Source: an uncultured Neisseriaceae bacterium
Lineage (GTDB): Bacteria > Pseudomonadota > Gammaproteobacteria > Burkholderiales > Neisseriaceae
Direction of reading: 5' to 3'
DNA: 64,000 bases
Assembly: GCA_945267035.1 (NCBI GenBank)
Contig: CALYOS010000001.1
Location: forward strand, 1 to 64,000
A program made the position numbers and the translations under genes. The notes below the pieces were generated by a model. That model made no database searches. It had not been told where the DNA came from and saw only the letters and a program-made list of their open reading frames with translations. Below, piece after piece: positions 9,573-19,653 of the stretch; positions within the stretch are counted from its first letter, which is position 1; each line of letters starts with the position of its first letter.

Positions 9573-10344
9573 ATGATTAGTTATCGCGATGTGCTGACGC
9601 AGTTTGTCCGTTTCAGTCATGAAACCAATGAAAAAATGCTCTTTTTATTAATTGATTTGTGCCAAAGTGAATATCCGTTGTTGGCAGCAATCCAAAACTG
9701 GCAGCCGGTATTGACTTATACGCTGCTTTTTGAAAAGACCCCTGAGGAATATATTAAGGAAGAAGGACCTCTTTTACTCGCCATTGATATTAAGAATGCA
9801 AATCATCTGGAAATATTGGAAAAAATCTGCGAAGTTAATTTTATGAATAACCGCCTGTTGGCATTTAACAGTCGCTATCCATATGGGACATTGGAAGTTC
9901 ATTTACGTCGTGCTATGCTGGTCAGATGGAAGAGAAGGGAGGGATATTGCGATTTTATATGCCGGATATGTTTGATCCAGTGAATATGGTTGACTAATGT
10001 ACAAAAAAACTGGTTGCATATAATATATGCAACGCTGGTTTTATGTAGATGATGCTGGAAAATGGGATATTTATCAGGCGAATTATACGTCTTATGAACA
10101 AACTGAATTGGATGTAAATGGTTTTGTTTTTACTGAAGAACAGTACGAGACATTATTATTGTGGGCCGATGCGTATAACTTTAGGCGACATTATGGTGTT
10201 GCGCTAGATGCTGATGAATATGGTGGTGAACGGATGTTGATTAACCAGCTGTATGTGCTGGCATCACAAGCAGATGCTCAATTGATTCTAAGTCAGGAAC
10301 AACGAATTCAGTTTTTTAAGGACAATTTGCAGAAATTGATATAG
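9573..10344 (+). pseudogene. DUF4123 T6SS adaptor (Tap-like), disrupted
   Basis: The first reading frame (9573-9983) starts like DUF4123 adaptors: an LLIDLCQSEYPLL segment, then GTLEVHLRRAMLVRW. After about base 9940 the expected continuation (GILRFYMPDMFDPVNMVD) lies in the -1 frame and meets TAA at 9995. The C-terminal part (LVAY, then MQRWFYVDDAGKWDIYQ, 10027-10344) needs another -1 shift near 10020. So there are two single-base deletions and one in-frame stop. DUF4123 proteins load effectors onto VgrG. The remaining pieces of 136 and 105 residues are unlikely to form a working adaptor. Position directly after vgrG supports the identity. Sequencing error is possible for one lesion but not for all three. 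Confidence 0.8.
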
Positions 10345-10357
10345 GAAAGGCTAAGTG

Positions 10358-10996
10358 ATGATACGGCGTATTTTGTTTGTATTGTGTTTATGTATAGGCT
10401 TGGTGCAGCTGGCTTGGTCTGGTACTTATGATGAAGCAGCTGCTGCCGCGCAGAGTAGACAGTATGGTAAAGCTAAAACGCTGTTTTTAAAATCTATTGA
10501 TGAAAATGATGATGCCAGAGCCTATAACAGTCTGGGTACGTTGTATGAGTTGGGATTGGGGGTTAAACAGAATTATGTTACTGCGGTCAAGTATTATCAA
10601 CAGGCAGCTGACAGAGGCAATGTAAAGGCCAATGGTAATTTGGCTGTTTTATATGAACGCGGGCTGGGGGTGAAGCAGGACTGGGGTAAAGCGATGGGCT
10701 ATTACTTCATAGGTCTGAATAAAGGTGATGGTAAGTGCATGAATAATCTGGGGGTGATGGTGCTGAACGGAGAAATTTTACCTCAGAATATATCGGTTGC
10801 TTGGGCCTTATTTGCTGGTGCCACGAAATATAAGGACAAAGATGCACCACGTAATCTGGCGTTGGTGCAATCAACCATGACAAAAGCTGAGTTTGCTCAA
10901 GGTAAAGTGGTTTATAAAGCAATGTATCAGGCCAACTCGAAAAAGCCACGTATGGATATTATGTTGGACTATTTAGGCTGGCATGATAGCAAATAA
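10358..10996 (+). CDS. Exported Sel1-like repeat protein
   Basis: A 212-residue protein with an N-terminal signal peptide (IRRILFVLCLCIGLVQLAWSG). Sel1-like repeats follow: AYNSLGTLYELGLGVKQNYVTAVKYYQQAA and ANGNLAVLYERGLGVKQDWGKAMGYY are clear units, and a weaker third follows. Sel1 repeats form helical scaffolds for protein-protein contacts. ATG 10358 is preferred to the GTG one codon upstream; AGGAAAGG lies 9 bases before. It overlaps the next gene by 14 bases, which suggests translational coupling inside the T6SS operon. A periplasmic scaffold role in T6SS is inferred only from position. Confidence 0.8.
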   Translation: MIRRILFVLCLCIGLVQLAWSGTYDEAAAAAQSRQYGKAKTLFLKSIDENDDARAYNSLGTLYELGLGVKQNYVTAVKYYQQAADRGNVKANGNLAVLYERGLGVKQDWGKAMGYYFIGLNKGDGKCMNNLGVMVLNGEILPQNISVAWALFAGATKYKDKDAPRNLALVQSTMTKAEFAQGKVVYKAMYQANSKKPRMDIMLDYLGWHDSK

Positions 10997-12101
10997 TATG
11001 CAACGTCAGACAACTTGGCTAGCGCCTCGGCCTGTTCGTTGGTTTACCTGGCTGGCTGTGTATACCTTGGCCATAACACTGAATAGAAAATATGCTGATT
11101 TTATTATTATCTGGTTTGGTTTAGAGGTAAGTACCCACTGGCAACATTGGCTGATCTCAATTTTACCCGCTGTGGTTGTGGTCACAATACTGCTTTTAAT
11201 TCGCTGTATTTGGTATCAATTGTGGCTGATTTATCAACGAAATAATGAGTATGTTTATCATGAAAAGGTATTAAATAATCAGAAATATTGGTCAGAATAT
11301 ATGTTTCTGGAAGAGGTGATATTTCGCTGCGGACAGTTGAATCATGTGTCAGATTTTTATGATTATTTGGATCAGGTAGTGGAAGACAGAAAAAAATCTG
11401 TTTTTGAATCCATGAGTATGGAATTAACTACGTTGACTAATGCTTCTGTCTATACTGATCGTTTGCATTTTGTGCTCTCCCAGTTGGTACAAACTTTATC
11501 CTCCCGAAAATTTTTCACCGAACAATATAGTCATTATCTTTGGCTATGGAGTGCTGATAAAGAAAGTTGGTTGATTTTCCGCGAACTGGTCATCGCAGAG
11601 GGGGGAAATTGTCCAGTTGTACCGGATTATTATGTGAAATTTGAAGATTTGAACTGGGTTATAGATCGTTGTCAGGAAGAAATTTATCATAAAATTCTTT
11701 TGCTTGGATTTGAATGTCAGCCAGAATTCGAGTTATATCTGGGTATGCTTTTTGCTAATAAAGGAAAAATGGCCAAAATTCAACGTGCTTTTGATATGCA
11801 TAAGTGGCGCATGGATGAGGATTATTTTTTTGCTGCCATAAGTGAACAGGTTTCTGGTTTTCAGGTGGAAAATAATAAGCTGCAGTCAGTAACTGAATTG
11901 AAGGAGATGACTGACATGCTGCTTAATCGAGATTATGAAATCCAATCTTATCAATTAGAACAACCTGAATTTTTGCATAAATTGCAACATACAGGTGATT
12001 GGATGCAATTATTGCTGGCGATTTATCAGGTCAATAAACATTCTTATATGGTACTTTTTCAGTATCACGACAAAATCATACCTGTTTCGCAGGTTAAATA
12101 A
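10983..12101 (+). CDS. T6SS-cluster membrane protein of unknown family
   Basis: A 372-residue protein I do not recognise. It has two hydrophobic segments near the N-terminus (about residues 23-40 and 55-85, the second with VVVVTILLLIRCIWYQLW). A soluble, mostly helical region of about 290 residues follows. It has no lipobox and no clear catalytic motif. The start at 10983 overlaps the Sel1 gene; a second ATG at 10998 lacks a ribosome binding site. tssM starts 17 bases after its stop, so the two are surely co-transcribed. Placement directly before tssM and the two-TM/cytoplasmic layout suggest a partner of the TssJLM membrane complex. This is inference. Confidence 0.6.
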   Translation: MIANNMQRQTTWLAPRPVRWFTWLAVYTLAITLNRKYADFIIIWFGLEVSTHWQHWLISILPAVVVVTILLLIRCIWYQLWLIYQRNNEYVYHEKVLNNQKYWSEYMFLEEVIFRCGQLNHVSDFYDYLDQVVEDRKKSVFESMSMELTTLTNASVYTDRLHFVLSQLVQTLSSRKFFTEQYSHYLWLWSADKESWLIFRELVIAEGGNCPVVPDYYVKFEDLNWVIDRCQEEIYHKILLLGFECQPEFELYLGMLFANKGKMAKIQRAFDMHKWRMDEDYFFAAISEQVSGFQVENNKLQSVTELKEMTDMLLNRDYEIQSYQLEQPEFLHKLQHTGDWMQLLLAIYQVNKHSYMVLFQYHDKIIPVSQVK

Positions 12102-12118
12102 ACTTTACAGGCGGGTTT

Positions 12119-15100
12119 ATGTTTAGGTGGAATCCATTGCGGCAATTTCGTTCTCGGGTGAACAGTAAATTGTCTGGGCTCGCGCAAGCAAATCAAACTG
12201 TTTCCCAGAAACCTAAAATTCTGAAATTATGGTTACTATGCAGCTGTCTTTGGCTAGTGTTGGTGTGTGGGATAACTGCATTTTTGTATTGGTATTATGA
12301 TAAAAATTGGTTGGTAAATCATCGGTTATACTTAATTTTATTGGCTTTGGCCGGTTTAGTACTTTGTATTGTTTTGCCAATATTTTGGCGTATATTTGTG
12401 GTTATTGATGGTCAAGAACGGACAATTCGGTTTATCGAACGTTCAAAATATACCCGTGAAAGTTCTGCTCAGCAAAATTTAATCGCGTTTGATCAATATT
12501 TAAAGCAAAAATATCCATTTTCAGTTTTTAATCGCTGTTATATTGTGGCTATACACGGCGAACCTGATGCTTTCAGTGATATAGGTGAACAGTTACAACG
12601 TAGTGGTTGGGTACAGGTAGATAATGTTTATCTGGTTTTGATTAATGCGCTTGATGAAATTGAATTTATTCCTTCTTTTCGTGGTCATTATCATAGTTCG
12701 TTTGATGGATTAATCATGCTACGAGATTTAAAAAGAAATAAAAGTCCAGTTACGCATGATTCATCCGAAGCCTGGCTGGAAAAATTTTATCAGTTGCTAA
12801 ATTGGAAAATTCCTTTTATACACGTTTTTCAAAGTGAAATTGAGCTTAAGCAATATCCTTTAAATCAAGCATTTGTCTGGTCTTCAAAAGCTGAAAATAT
12901 AGAGTTTGAACTTAAAAATGAATCTGAGGATTTATTTATTCGCGCTTTTTTGAAAAGCCGAGACAGTCAGTTTTTATCTTTGATTGATGCAGTAGTAATC
13001 AATAAACTTAATCCGGCAGAGCTTTATTCTGAACAACAGCTGCAATGGATTGCAGGCGTGGCAATCCAAGCGAAACATAGTAATTGGTGGGAAAGTTGGT
13101 CGATGGTCGCCGAGCATTTGGCTGAACGTTCAGGCAAATTTTCCGTTCAGCCTGCTGAATTTAAGGTGGCTAAGGCTGGTTTAATTTTCTGCACAATTGT
13201 TTTGATTATGATTTCAAATGCATTCGCAGATAATTATCGTGAAGCTTTATCTTTTCGTAATCAAATCGCGCAATTAGGCAAATTATCTAATTCTGATAAT
13301 CAAATTAAGGCTCTTCTTGCCTTGCAAAAACATATCGCTGTAGTGAGTAAAGTTCCGAAGCCTTTTTATCGTCGCTTGGGTTTTAATCATGATAAATCAC
13401 TATTGCAAAAAGCTTATTTGGCTTACGGTTTAGCTGCGAAAAAATGGTTGATTATTCCGTCTGATCAGCAAATAGTTGTGGTATTAAACTCTTTACAGTA
13501 TTTGCCGTCGTCGTTTACTTCAACCAATAGAAATTTCCCCGGTGAAGAAAAGTTGGAGCCTTCCACTAATACTCTAGCTCTGGATGAAGGATTTGATGCG
13601 CTTAAAGCCTATTTAATGCTTAGGCGACCTAAGCGGATAGATCAAATTTTTCTTAGTGATTATTTATCACGTTTATATCGGGCGCAGGGTTTGCAAAGTG
13701 CAGATGCTGCACAACAAATTTTTAAATTTTATACGCGCCACATGAGCCAGCATCCAGAGTGGCTGTTGTCTGAAGAAGCTGAATTGATCAAGCAAAGTCG
13801 TAGCATATTAAACAATATTGTTATCCAACAACAGGAAGATTCGGTCATTTATCAAAATTTGCTTGAGGGTGCACGAGCAAAATATTCTAATATCGATTTG
13901 GTGCAATTAACGGACAAGGACAGTGCTCAATTTTGGACAAATAAACAGAAATTATCTGGTGCTTTTACGGCGAAAGCATGGAATGAATGGTTTAAACCTG
14001 AAATTGACAAGTTAAATCCAGAACATTTTAAAAATGGTTCCTGGGTTTTGAATGAATCTGATAAAAGTAGTGAACATTCCGATATTCGCAAACAGATCAT
14101 GAATTTATATAAGCAGGATTATTTCAATGCCTGGAAAGATTTTTTATCAGGCATTCAATGGGTGCCGGTTTCAAGTTTAAACCAACAAATGGATCGTTTG
14201 AAAAAATACGCTGATAAGAAAAATTCGGTATTGGTAAAATTGCTCAAGGCAATACAATTTAATGCCAGTATTGGTTACCCTGAAGATCGCACTGATGATG
14301 GCAAGGGAGTATTGCATAGCTTTGAGCCGATTGTTGATTTAATCAAGACAGTTGAAAACAATAATAAGCAAGCCAGTCGTCAATTAGATCTTTATCAAGA
14401 ATATTTACTGACGATGTATTTGGAAATTCAAAAGGTACAAGGAGCCAGTAATCAAGCTGCATCCTCTCAGCTTTCATTTAATCTTATCTTGAATGATGAT
14501 CCTAATACTGGTCTGGCAAGAGCAGAGGAAATGATTAATTTGCAAGTGGCCAATCTAGGCGAGCAATGGCAGGATATTGGACATATTTTGCTTAATTATC
14601 CCTTTAATGATGCTAAAAAAGCGGTGATGATCCCTGCTTTAAAAAACATTAATGCATTATGGCAACAGATGGTGGTATCGCAATGGAATAATCGCTTTGC
14701 AAACCGTTACCCCTTAAATCCAGCGGGAAAAGTAGATGTCTCTTTAACTGAATTACAAAAGTTTATTGATCCACAAAATGGGGTGGTAGCGCAGTTTAAT
14801 CAGCAATATTTAAGTAAAATGATTAATTTGGTGGGTAATCAATGGGTGGTTAATCCAGCTGTTATTGAACTGGTGCAAGTTGATGAAGAGTTTTTAAATG
14901 GTTTAAATAATTTAAATCAAATGCTTGAGTTTGTGGTGGATGGATCAAATACGGCTTCGTTTGAAATTATGTTATTACCTTCACCAGAAGTGAAGCAAAT
15001 TACTTTAAATTTCAATAAAAATGATATTCACTATTTTAATGAGCAATCTTTCTGGCGCAAAGTCAATTGGTCGGTTAGCGATCAATTGGATAAAAAGGCG

Positions 15101-15358
15101 TCTATTGTATGGGTTGACACGATGGACCAAACTGGTCAGTTAGAAGTGGTTGGCGATTTAAGTATTCTGCGATTATTAGATAAAGCACAGGCACGTAGAA
15201 ATAATGATGGCACATATCATTTTGCTTGGACAATAAAAAACAGAGTGGTGGAAATGAATATTAAAAATTTACAAACTAATGACCTGATTACTTTGCTGAA
15301 ATTAAAAGGAGCTCAGTTACCACAACGAGTATTAAAGGTTGAGCAAAATGCAAATTAG
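12119..15358 (+). CDS. tssM: TssM (IcmF-like) T6SS membrane-complex protein lacking a Walker A motif
   Basis: 1079 residues, close to the usual 1100-1200. Transmembrane segments lie near residues 35-57, 68-92 and 352-372. The cytoplasmic domain between TM2 and TM3 should carry GxxGxGK[ST] in ATPase-type TssM; here the equivalent stretch reads YIVAIHGEPDAFSDIGEQL with no P-loop. The long periplasmic part ends in the typical TssM C-terminal region (LYKQDYFNAWKDFLSGIQWVPV near 660, then beta-rich sequence from about 950). TssM spans the inner membrane and contacts TssJ lipoprotein in the outer membrane. AGGCGGG precedes the start. The last bases overlap tssA. Confidence 0.9.
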   Translation: MFRWNPLRQFRSRVNSKLSGLAQANQTVSQKPKILKLWLLCSCLWLVLVCGITAFLYWYYDKNWLVNHRLYLILLALAGLVLCIVLPIFWRIFVVIDGQERTIRFIERSKYTRESSAQQNLIAFDQYLKQKYPFSVFNRCYIVAIHGEPDAFSDIGEQLQRSGWVQVDNVYLVLINALDEIEFIPSFRGHYHSSFDGLIMLRDLKRNKSPVTHDSSEAWLEKFYQLLNWKIPFIHVFQSEIELKQYPLNQAFVWSSKAENIEFELKNESEDLFIRAFLKSRDSQFLSLIDAVVINKLNPAELYSEQQLQWIAGVAIQAKHSNWWESWSMVAEHLAERSGKFSVQPAEFKVAKAGLIFCTIVLIMISNAFADNYREALSFRNQIAQLGKLSNSDNQIKALLALQKHIAVVSKVPKPFYRRLGFNHDKSLLQKAYLAYGLAAKKWLIIPSDQQIVVVLNSLQYLPSSFTSTNRNFPGEEKLEPSTNTLALDEGFDALKAYLMLRRPKRIDQIFLSDYLSRLYRAQGLQSADAAQQIFKFYTRHMSQHPEWLLSEEAELIKQSRSILNNIVIQQQEDSVIYQNLLEGARAKYSNIDLVQLTDKDSAQFWTNKQKLSGAFTAKAWNEWFKPEIDKLNPEHFKNGSWVLNESDKSSEHSDIRKQIMNLYKQDYFNAWKDFLSGIQWVPVSSLNQQMDRLKKYADKKNSVLVKLLKAIQFNASIGYPEDRTDDGKGVLHSFEPIVDLIKTVENNNKQASRQLDLYQEYLLTMYLEIQKVQGASNQAASSQLSFNLILNDDPNTGLARAEEMINLQVANLGEQWQDIGHILLNYPFNDAKKAVMIPALKNINALWQQMVVSQWNNRFANRYPLNPAGKVDVSLTELQKFIDPQNGVVAQFNQQYLSKMINLVGNQWVVNPAVIELVQVDEEFLNGLNNLNQMLEFVVDGSNTASFEIMLLPSPEVKQITLNFNKNDIHYFNEQSFWRKVNWSVSDQLDKKASIVWVDTMDQTGQLEVVGDLSILRLLDKAQARRNNDGTYHFAWTIKNRVVEMNIKNLQTNDLITLLKLKGAQLPQRVLKVEQNAN

Positions 15359-16925
15359 TGCAGCATTGAAAGTTCTTCAAAAGCGGAAAATTTATGATGA
15401 TGTTAAGTCATTATGGGATGAAATTGAATTCTTATTGGCGCCGATCGAGGGAGAATCTGACGATGTTACTCATCATGATTCTTTTCTCGATATCCGCCAA
15501 GAGCTTGAAAAAGTCAGTGACATTCAACTTAGCAAAATTGAAGATGCTGCTTATTATCTTTGTCAGAATGTGGGGAAAGATGTTCGTGTAATCGTCTATC
15601 TGACTTATGTATTATTTAGGCGAGAAGCGTATCAAGGGCTGATTAAAGGATTGTTATTACTCTATGGGGTGCAAGCAATCTATGCAGATAGTTTGCAACC
15701 ACAGCGTATTGCACAAATAAAAACGATGCTGCGCTGGCTGGGTAGCACGAAGATGGAAGATGCTTTTTTATTATGTCAGCATTCTTTATCTTCTAAAGAA
15801 TTCGATTTGATTTCTATATTATGTTCTTTAATCCAAGATAATTTATCTGAACAATATCATGTTGCTATTGATGAGCTGTCAGGTTTATTGGGGTTATTGT
15901 CGACATCGATTGGCGAAAATAGTTCACCGACAACAAGTCAAATATCTTCTTTGGTGACAGAAAATAATGCCGATCTAAAAGTTGCTGCTGAAAATGATGA
16001 AGTGATTTTACGTTCTACACAAGATTTGATGCAGACGATGAAATCAGTAGGGCAGTTTATTGTCGATAAGGAACAGAAAGTATTTGCTGCTTATCGTTTA
16101 TTGCGCCAGTTCCGCTGGGATTTACTTGAGCAATTGCCCTTAAATCAGGATGGAGTCACTAAAATTGCACCACCCAGACCAGAGATGGTTAATCGTTTGC
16201 AGGGTTTATATCAGCGAAAAGACTGGAATGGATTGTTGGCACAATGTCATGCCGGATTTATGGAAGCATCGAATCATTTTTATCTGGATCTACAATATCT
16301 AAGTTGGACAGCCATACGGCAAATGATGCCACAAGTTCATGTATGGGCTGATATGCTGTGTAGTGATTTGGCCTATATGTTGTCCCGTTTATCTGGTCTA
16401 GAAACATTGACGTTTAATAACAATCAACCTTTTGCATCAAGTGAAACTTTAGATTGGATCTCTGTTCATGCTCGCTTTCAGCAGCAGAATGTAGAAGAAA
16501 TCCAGTTCTCTTCCAGTGATGTGTTGACTTCAGCAGAAGATATAGACGAACAGGCATTTTTAATATTGGCGGAGCAGGGCTTTGATAAAACGCTGGATTG
16601 GCTTTCTCAAATTCCGTTTGATGAATGTCTTGAGCAACAATATTACAAACAATTTTTACTTGCTCGTTTGGCGATTAAAGGTGGAAAAGCTGATTTTGCT
16701 TTACCCATATTGGAAAAGCTCAATTTGCCATTTTCACAACATCCGTTATTTGAGTGGAATAAAAAGTTAACTTTTCAGATTAAGCAGGAGTTGTTGAGGC
16801 TTTTACAGCAGAAATATATGATAAGCAAAATTAATAAAGAGAATATTGCAGCTCAAATGGAAGAATTAAGAAAAGAATTGATATTGCTTAATCCGTTTCA
16901 GGCTCATCAGTTATTTTACAGGTAA
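15348..16925 (+). CDS. tssA: TssA-type T6SS protein (ImpA N-terminal domain)
   Basis: 525 residues from ATG 15348, which lies inside the last codons of tssM; a TTG three codons earlier is a weaker option. The N-terminus carries the ImpA_N signature (LLAPIEGESDDVTHHDSFLDIRQELEKV near 24-51). The rest is helical, with a PPRPEMVNRLQGLYQRKDWNGLLAQC-type segment near 275-305 typical of long TssA/VasJ proteins. TssA caps and guides assembly of the sheath and baseplate in the cytoplasm. The overlap with tssM and the 8-base gap to tssF show a tight operon. Confidence 0.85.
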   Translation: MQISAALKVLQKRKIYDDVKSLWDEIEFLLAPIEGESDDVTHHDSFLDIRQELEKVSDIQLSKIEDAAYYLCQNVGKDVRVIVYLTYVLFRREAYQGLIKGLLLLYGVQAIYADSLQPQRIAQIKTMLRWLGSTKMEDAFLLCQHSLSSKEFDLISILCSLIQDNLSEQYHVAIDELSGLLGLLSTSIGENSSPTTSQISSLVTENNADLKVAAENDEVILRSTQDLMQTMKSVGQFIVDKEQKVFAAYRLLRQFRWDLLEQLPLNQDGVTKIAPPRPEMVNRLQGLYQRKDWNGLLAQCHAGFMEASNHFYLDLQYLSWTAIRQMMPQVHVWADMLCSDLAYMLSRLSGLETLTFNNNQPFASSETLDWISVHARFQQQNVEEIQFSSSDVLTSAEDIDEQAFLILAEQGFDKTLDWLSQIPFDECLEQQYYKQFLLARLAIKGGKADFALPILEKLNLPFSQHPLFEWNKKLTFQIKQELLRLLQQKYMISKINKENIAAQMEELRKELILLNPFQAHQLFYR

Positions 16926-16933
16926 AGAGTAAT

Positions 16934-18691
16934 ATGGAAAAAAATGACAATATTTTGCGTTATTATGAAGCGGAAATGCGATATTTAAAAGAAGCGGGAC
17001 AAGATTTTGCTGAAGTTCACCCTGAGTCCGCAAAATATTTACAAATGCAGGAATCGCTTGAACGGGATCCAATGGTAGAGCGGTTATTTGAAGGTTTTGC
17101 CTTCTTAACTGCAAAATTATATCAAAAAATTGATGATGATCTTCCTGAGTTGACGGAAAGCGCATTAGCATTATTATGGCCACATCATCTTCAGCCTATT
17201 GCCTCTATGTCTATTGTGCAACTGATGCTGAATAAGCAAATTTATACTAACGACCAGCATATTCCAGCGGGGTTGATTTTGCAGACAGCTAGCGACCCAG
17301 AGACAGGAATTTCTTGCGAATATAGGACGACGCAATCTGTTGATATTTACCCTATCGAAATAGCGGACTTTTGCTTGGTTCATAATGATCTAGGACAATC
17401 TATCATGCAATTGCGTTTACAATTGCGACAATCCGAAGCAGGTCAAAATATTCGTTTACCAAATAAATTTTCACTTAAATTTCATCTTGTTGGTGAGCTG
17501 GAGACCAAATTAAGTATTTATCATTATTTAACTAATTATCTGGCTCACATTACTACTGATGAAAATTTTTTCAGTATAAATGAAAAATTATCTTTAAAGC
17601 GATCGCATTATGATCACGAATCAGTTACCTGGTTACAGCAAAGGCAGGCAAATGAACATGATTTGATGATGGAGTATTTCCTATTTAAAGAAAAATTTTT
17701 GTTTTTTGAATTAACTGGTTTGAGTCATGATCAATTCGACAATGAACAGCAGAGTTGTTTAGTGAATTTTCATTTAAAGCGTGACTTTCCTTTAGAATTA
17801 ATTTTCAAACGGGATTACCTTAGATTATTTTGTGTACCCGTCATTAATTTGTTTAATTTGGAAGCAGAGCCTGTTGTTCGTTCCCATTTGCATACTGAAT
17901 ATCGATTAAATCCTATGTTTTCGTCTGCAGAACGGGTTACTGTATGTGCCGTGACAGAGGTCGAATCATTTAGTCAACTAAACGGTCATCGCCAACGTTA
18001 TGTGCCCTTAAATGAATTTAAACATGGAAAGCTTCATTTGAATATCGATGACGAGGTGAAACCTTATTATTATATTCGTACTCGACAGGGTATCGGAAAT
18101 AGGTATGATACTTTTATTAGCTTTAGTGGTGAAATGCAATTTAATGATGAGGAAATTTTTTCTATTAATATATTAGGGGCGCATGGAAATCTGCCACGTC
18201 AAATTACTAAATATAACAAAAATCTCAATTTGCACTCACCTATTTTAGGTGTAAAAAAAGCTGAAATGGTTATGGTTCCTACAGCGATCCATTATCCGGC
18301 TGATTATAAAAATCAGCAATGGCAGTTATTATTTGAAATGAGTAATAATTATTTAGCTACTTTGGATACTGGTACATTGAAAAATAGTTTACGCTTACTT
18401 AATTGGTCTACAGCTGTTGCAAATGAAAAAAATATTTCTGCTATTAATGAAGTTGAGACGGAAATTAAGCATTTTATGCATCATGGTATGATGATTAGAT
18501 GCTTAATGGTAAATATTCAACTGGACAGCTCTGGATTTATTAATGAAGCTGATGCAGCTTTATTTGCCTATGTTCTTAACCGTTATTTGATAGCGTATAC
18601 TCAGTTAAATTTGGCCATACAGGTGAATGTTACATTGCAGCCTGAGGGAATGACCTTCAGCTGGCCAATCAATGTGGATGAAAAAATCTAA
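16934..18691 (+). CDS. tssF: TssF, T6SS baseplate subunit
   Basis: 585 residues. The N-terminus is diagnostic for the ImpG/VasA family: ILRYYEAEMRYLKEAGQDFAEVHPESAKYL, then DPMVERLFEGFAFLTAKLYQKIDDDLPELTESALALLWPHHLQPI. Family members are usually about 580-620 residues. TssF pairs with TssG in the cytoplasmic baseplate wedge. The stop codon shares a base with the start of tssG (TAATG). Confidence 0.95.
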   Translation: MEKNDNILRYYEAEMRYLKEAGQDFAEVHPESAKYLQMQESLERDPMVERLFEGFAFLTAKLYQKIDDDLPELTESALALLWPHHLQPIASMSIVQLMLNKQIYTNDQHIPAGLILQTASDPETGISCEYRTTQSVDIYPIEIADFCLVHNDLGQSIMQLRLQLRQSEAGQNIRLPNKFSLKFHLVGELETKLSIYHYLTNYLAHITTDENFFSINEKLSLKRSHYDHESVTWLQQRQANEHDLMMEYFLFKEKFLFFELTGLSHDQFDNEQQSCLVNFHLKRDFPLELIFKRDYLRLFCVPVINLFNLEAEPVVRSHLHTEYRLNPMFSSAERVTVCAVTEVESFSQLNGHRQRYVPLNEFKHGKLHLNIDDEVKPYYYIRTRQGIGNRYDTFISFSGEMQFNDEEIFSINILGAHGNLPRQITKYNKNLNLHSPILGVKKAEMVMVPTAIHYPADYKNQQWQLLFEMSNNYLATLDTGTLKNSLRLLNWSTAVANEKNISAINEVETEIKHFMHHGMMIRCLMVNIQLDSSGFINEADAALFAYVLNRYLIAYTQLNLAIQVNVTLQPEGMTFSWPINVDEKI

Positions 18692-19653
18692 TGGATGCAG
18701 CTCTATTTAATCGATTAATGCTGTCACCAGAGGCTTATAATTTTTTTCAATTCTGTTATCTGCTGGAATCTCATAAGATGAATTTGCGGGTGCCGGACTT
18801 GGAAAGCGATAGTGACTTGACGATGCAGTTTTGTTCTTGGCCTTACTTAGGTTTTCCTGGCAGCGAACTGAAACGATCTTCAGCTGAAACTGTCTATAAT
18901 TATAAGTTGCCGGTAATTTTTACCACTTTCATGGGGTTAATTGGCACTGATGGAGTAATGCCTAGCTGGCTTATTGCTGAGGGAGCTGAAAAAAAAGATG
19001 GCATGGACAATTTGTTGGCATTTCTGGATATTTTTCATCATCGTTTAGTGACGTTGTATTATCAAATATGGAAACGTTCTCATTATGAATTTCAATATCG
19101 TCAGAATGCCTCTGATCGTTTTTCACAAGCTTTATTGACTCTTGTTCATGGCTGTCAACGCTTGGAAATTGATCCGCAATATTATTTAGGGGTACTAAAA
19201 AATTTAAATAAAAAAAATAAAAATATTTTTGGTTTAAAAGAAATTGTGCAATATGTTGTTCCGTCAGCAAATAAGATTGAAATAGATGAATTTATTGCGG
19301 TCAAATATCCTGTTGCAATGACATCGTTGGGAAAGGGCATTACGTTTAATAATGCTGTACTAGGGCGTTTTTTGTATGATGCTAATAGTCGCATAAGAAT
19401 TTCGCTAACGCTAAGCTGTTATAAGATTCTAAATTTAATGTATAAACATCAACCAGTACGAGTAATTCTGAAAACACTGGTGCAAAAATATTTGGGCTTT
19501 ACGCTAGATGTAGAATTGGTTGCTAAAATTAGTGCGGATTTATTGCCTGTAGCTCAGCTTAATAGCTCGACACCACAGCAATTGAGTGCGGGCGTTACTG
19601 TTGGTCAGCCAGCAGCAGATACGCAATTTTCGATATTTTTAGGTGAGTTGTGA
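18691..19653 (+). CDS. tssG: TssG, T6SS baseplate subunit
   Basis: 320 residues of the ImpH/VasB family. Visible family features are the N-terminal PEAYNFFQFCYLLESH segment, FTTFMGLIGTDGVMPSWL near residues 75-92 (the family pattern F-x-x-x-GL-x-G-x-x-G-x-LP), and FLDIFHHRLVTLYYQIWKR near 110-128. It works with TssF in the baseplate. It is coupled to tssF by a TAATG overlap and to tssJ by TGATG. Confidence 0.93.
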   Translation: MDAALFNRLMLSPEAYNFFQFCYLLESHKMNLRVPDLESDSDLTMQFCSWPYLGFPGSELKRSSAETVYNYKLPVIFTTFMGLIGTDGVMPSWLIAEGAEKKDGMDNLLAFLDIFHHRLVTLYYQIWKRSHYEFQYRQNASDRFSQALLTLVHGCQRLEIDPQYYLGVLKNLNKKNKNIFGLKEIVQYVVPSANKIEIDEFIAVKYPVAMTSLGKGITFNNAVLGRFLYDANSRIRISLTLSCYKILNLMYKHQPVRVILKTLVQKYLGFTLDVELVAKISADLLPVAQLNSSTPQQLSAGVTVGQPAADTQFSIFLGEL

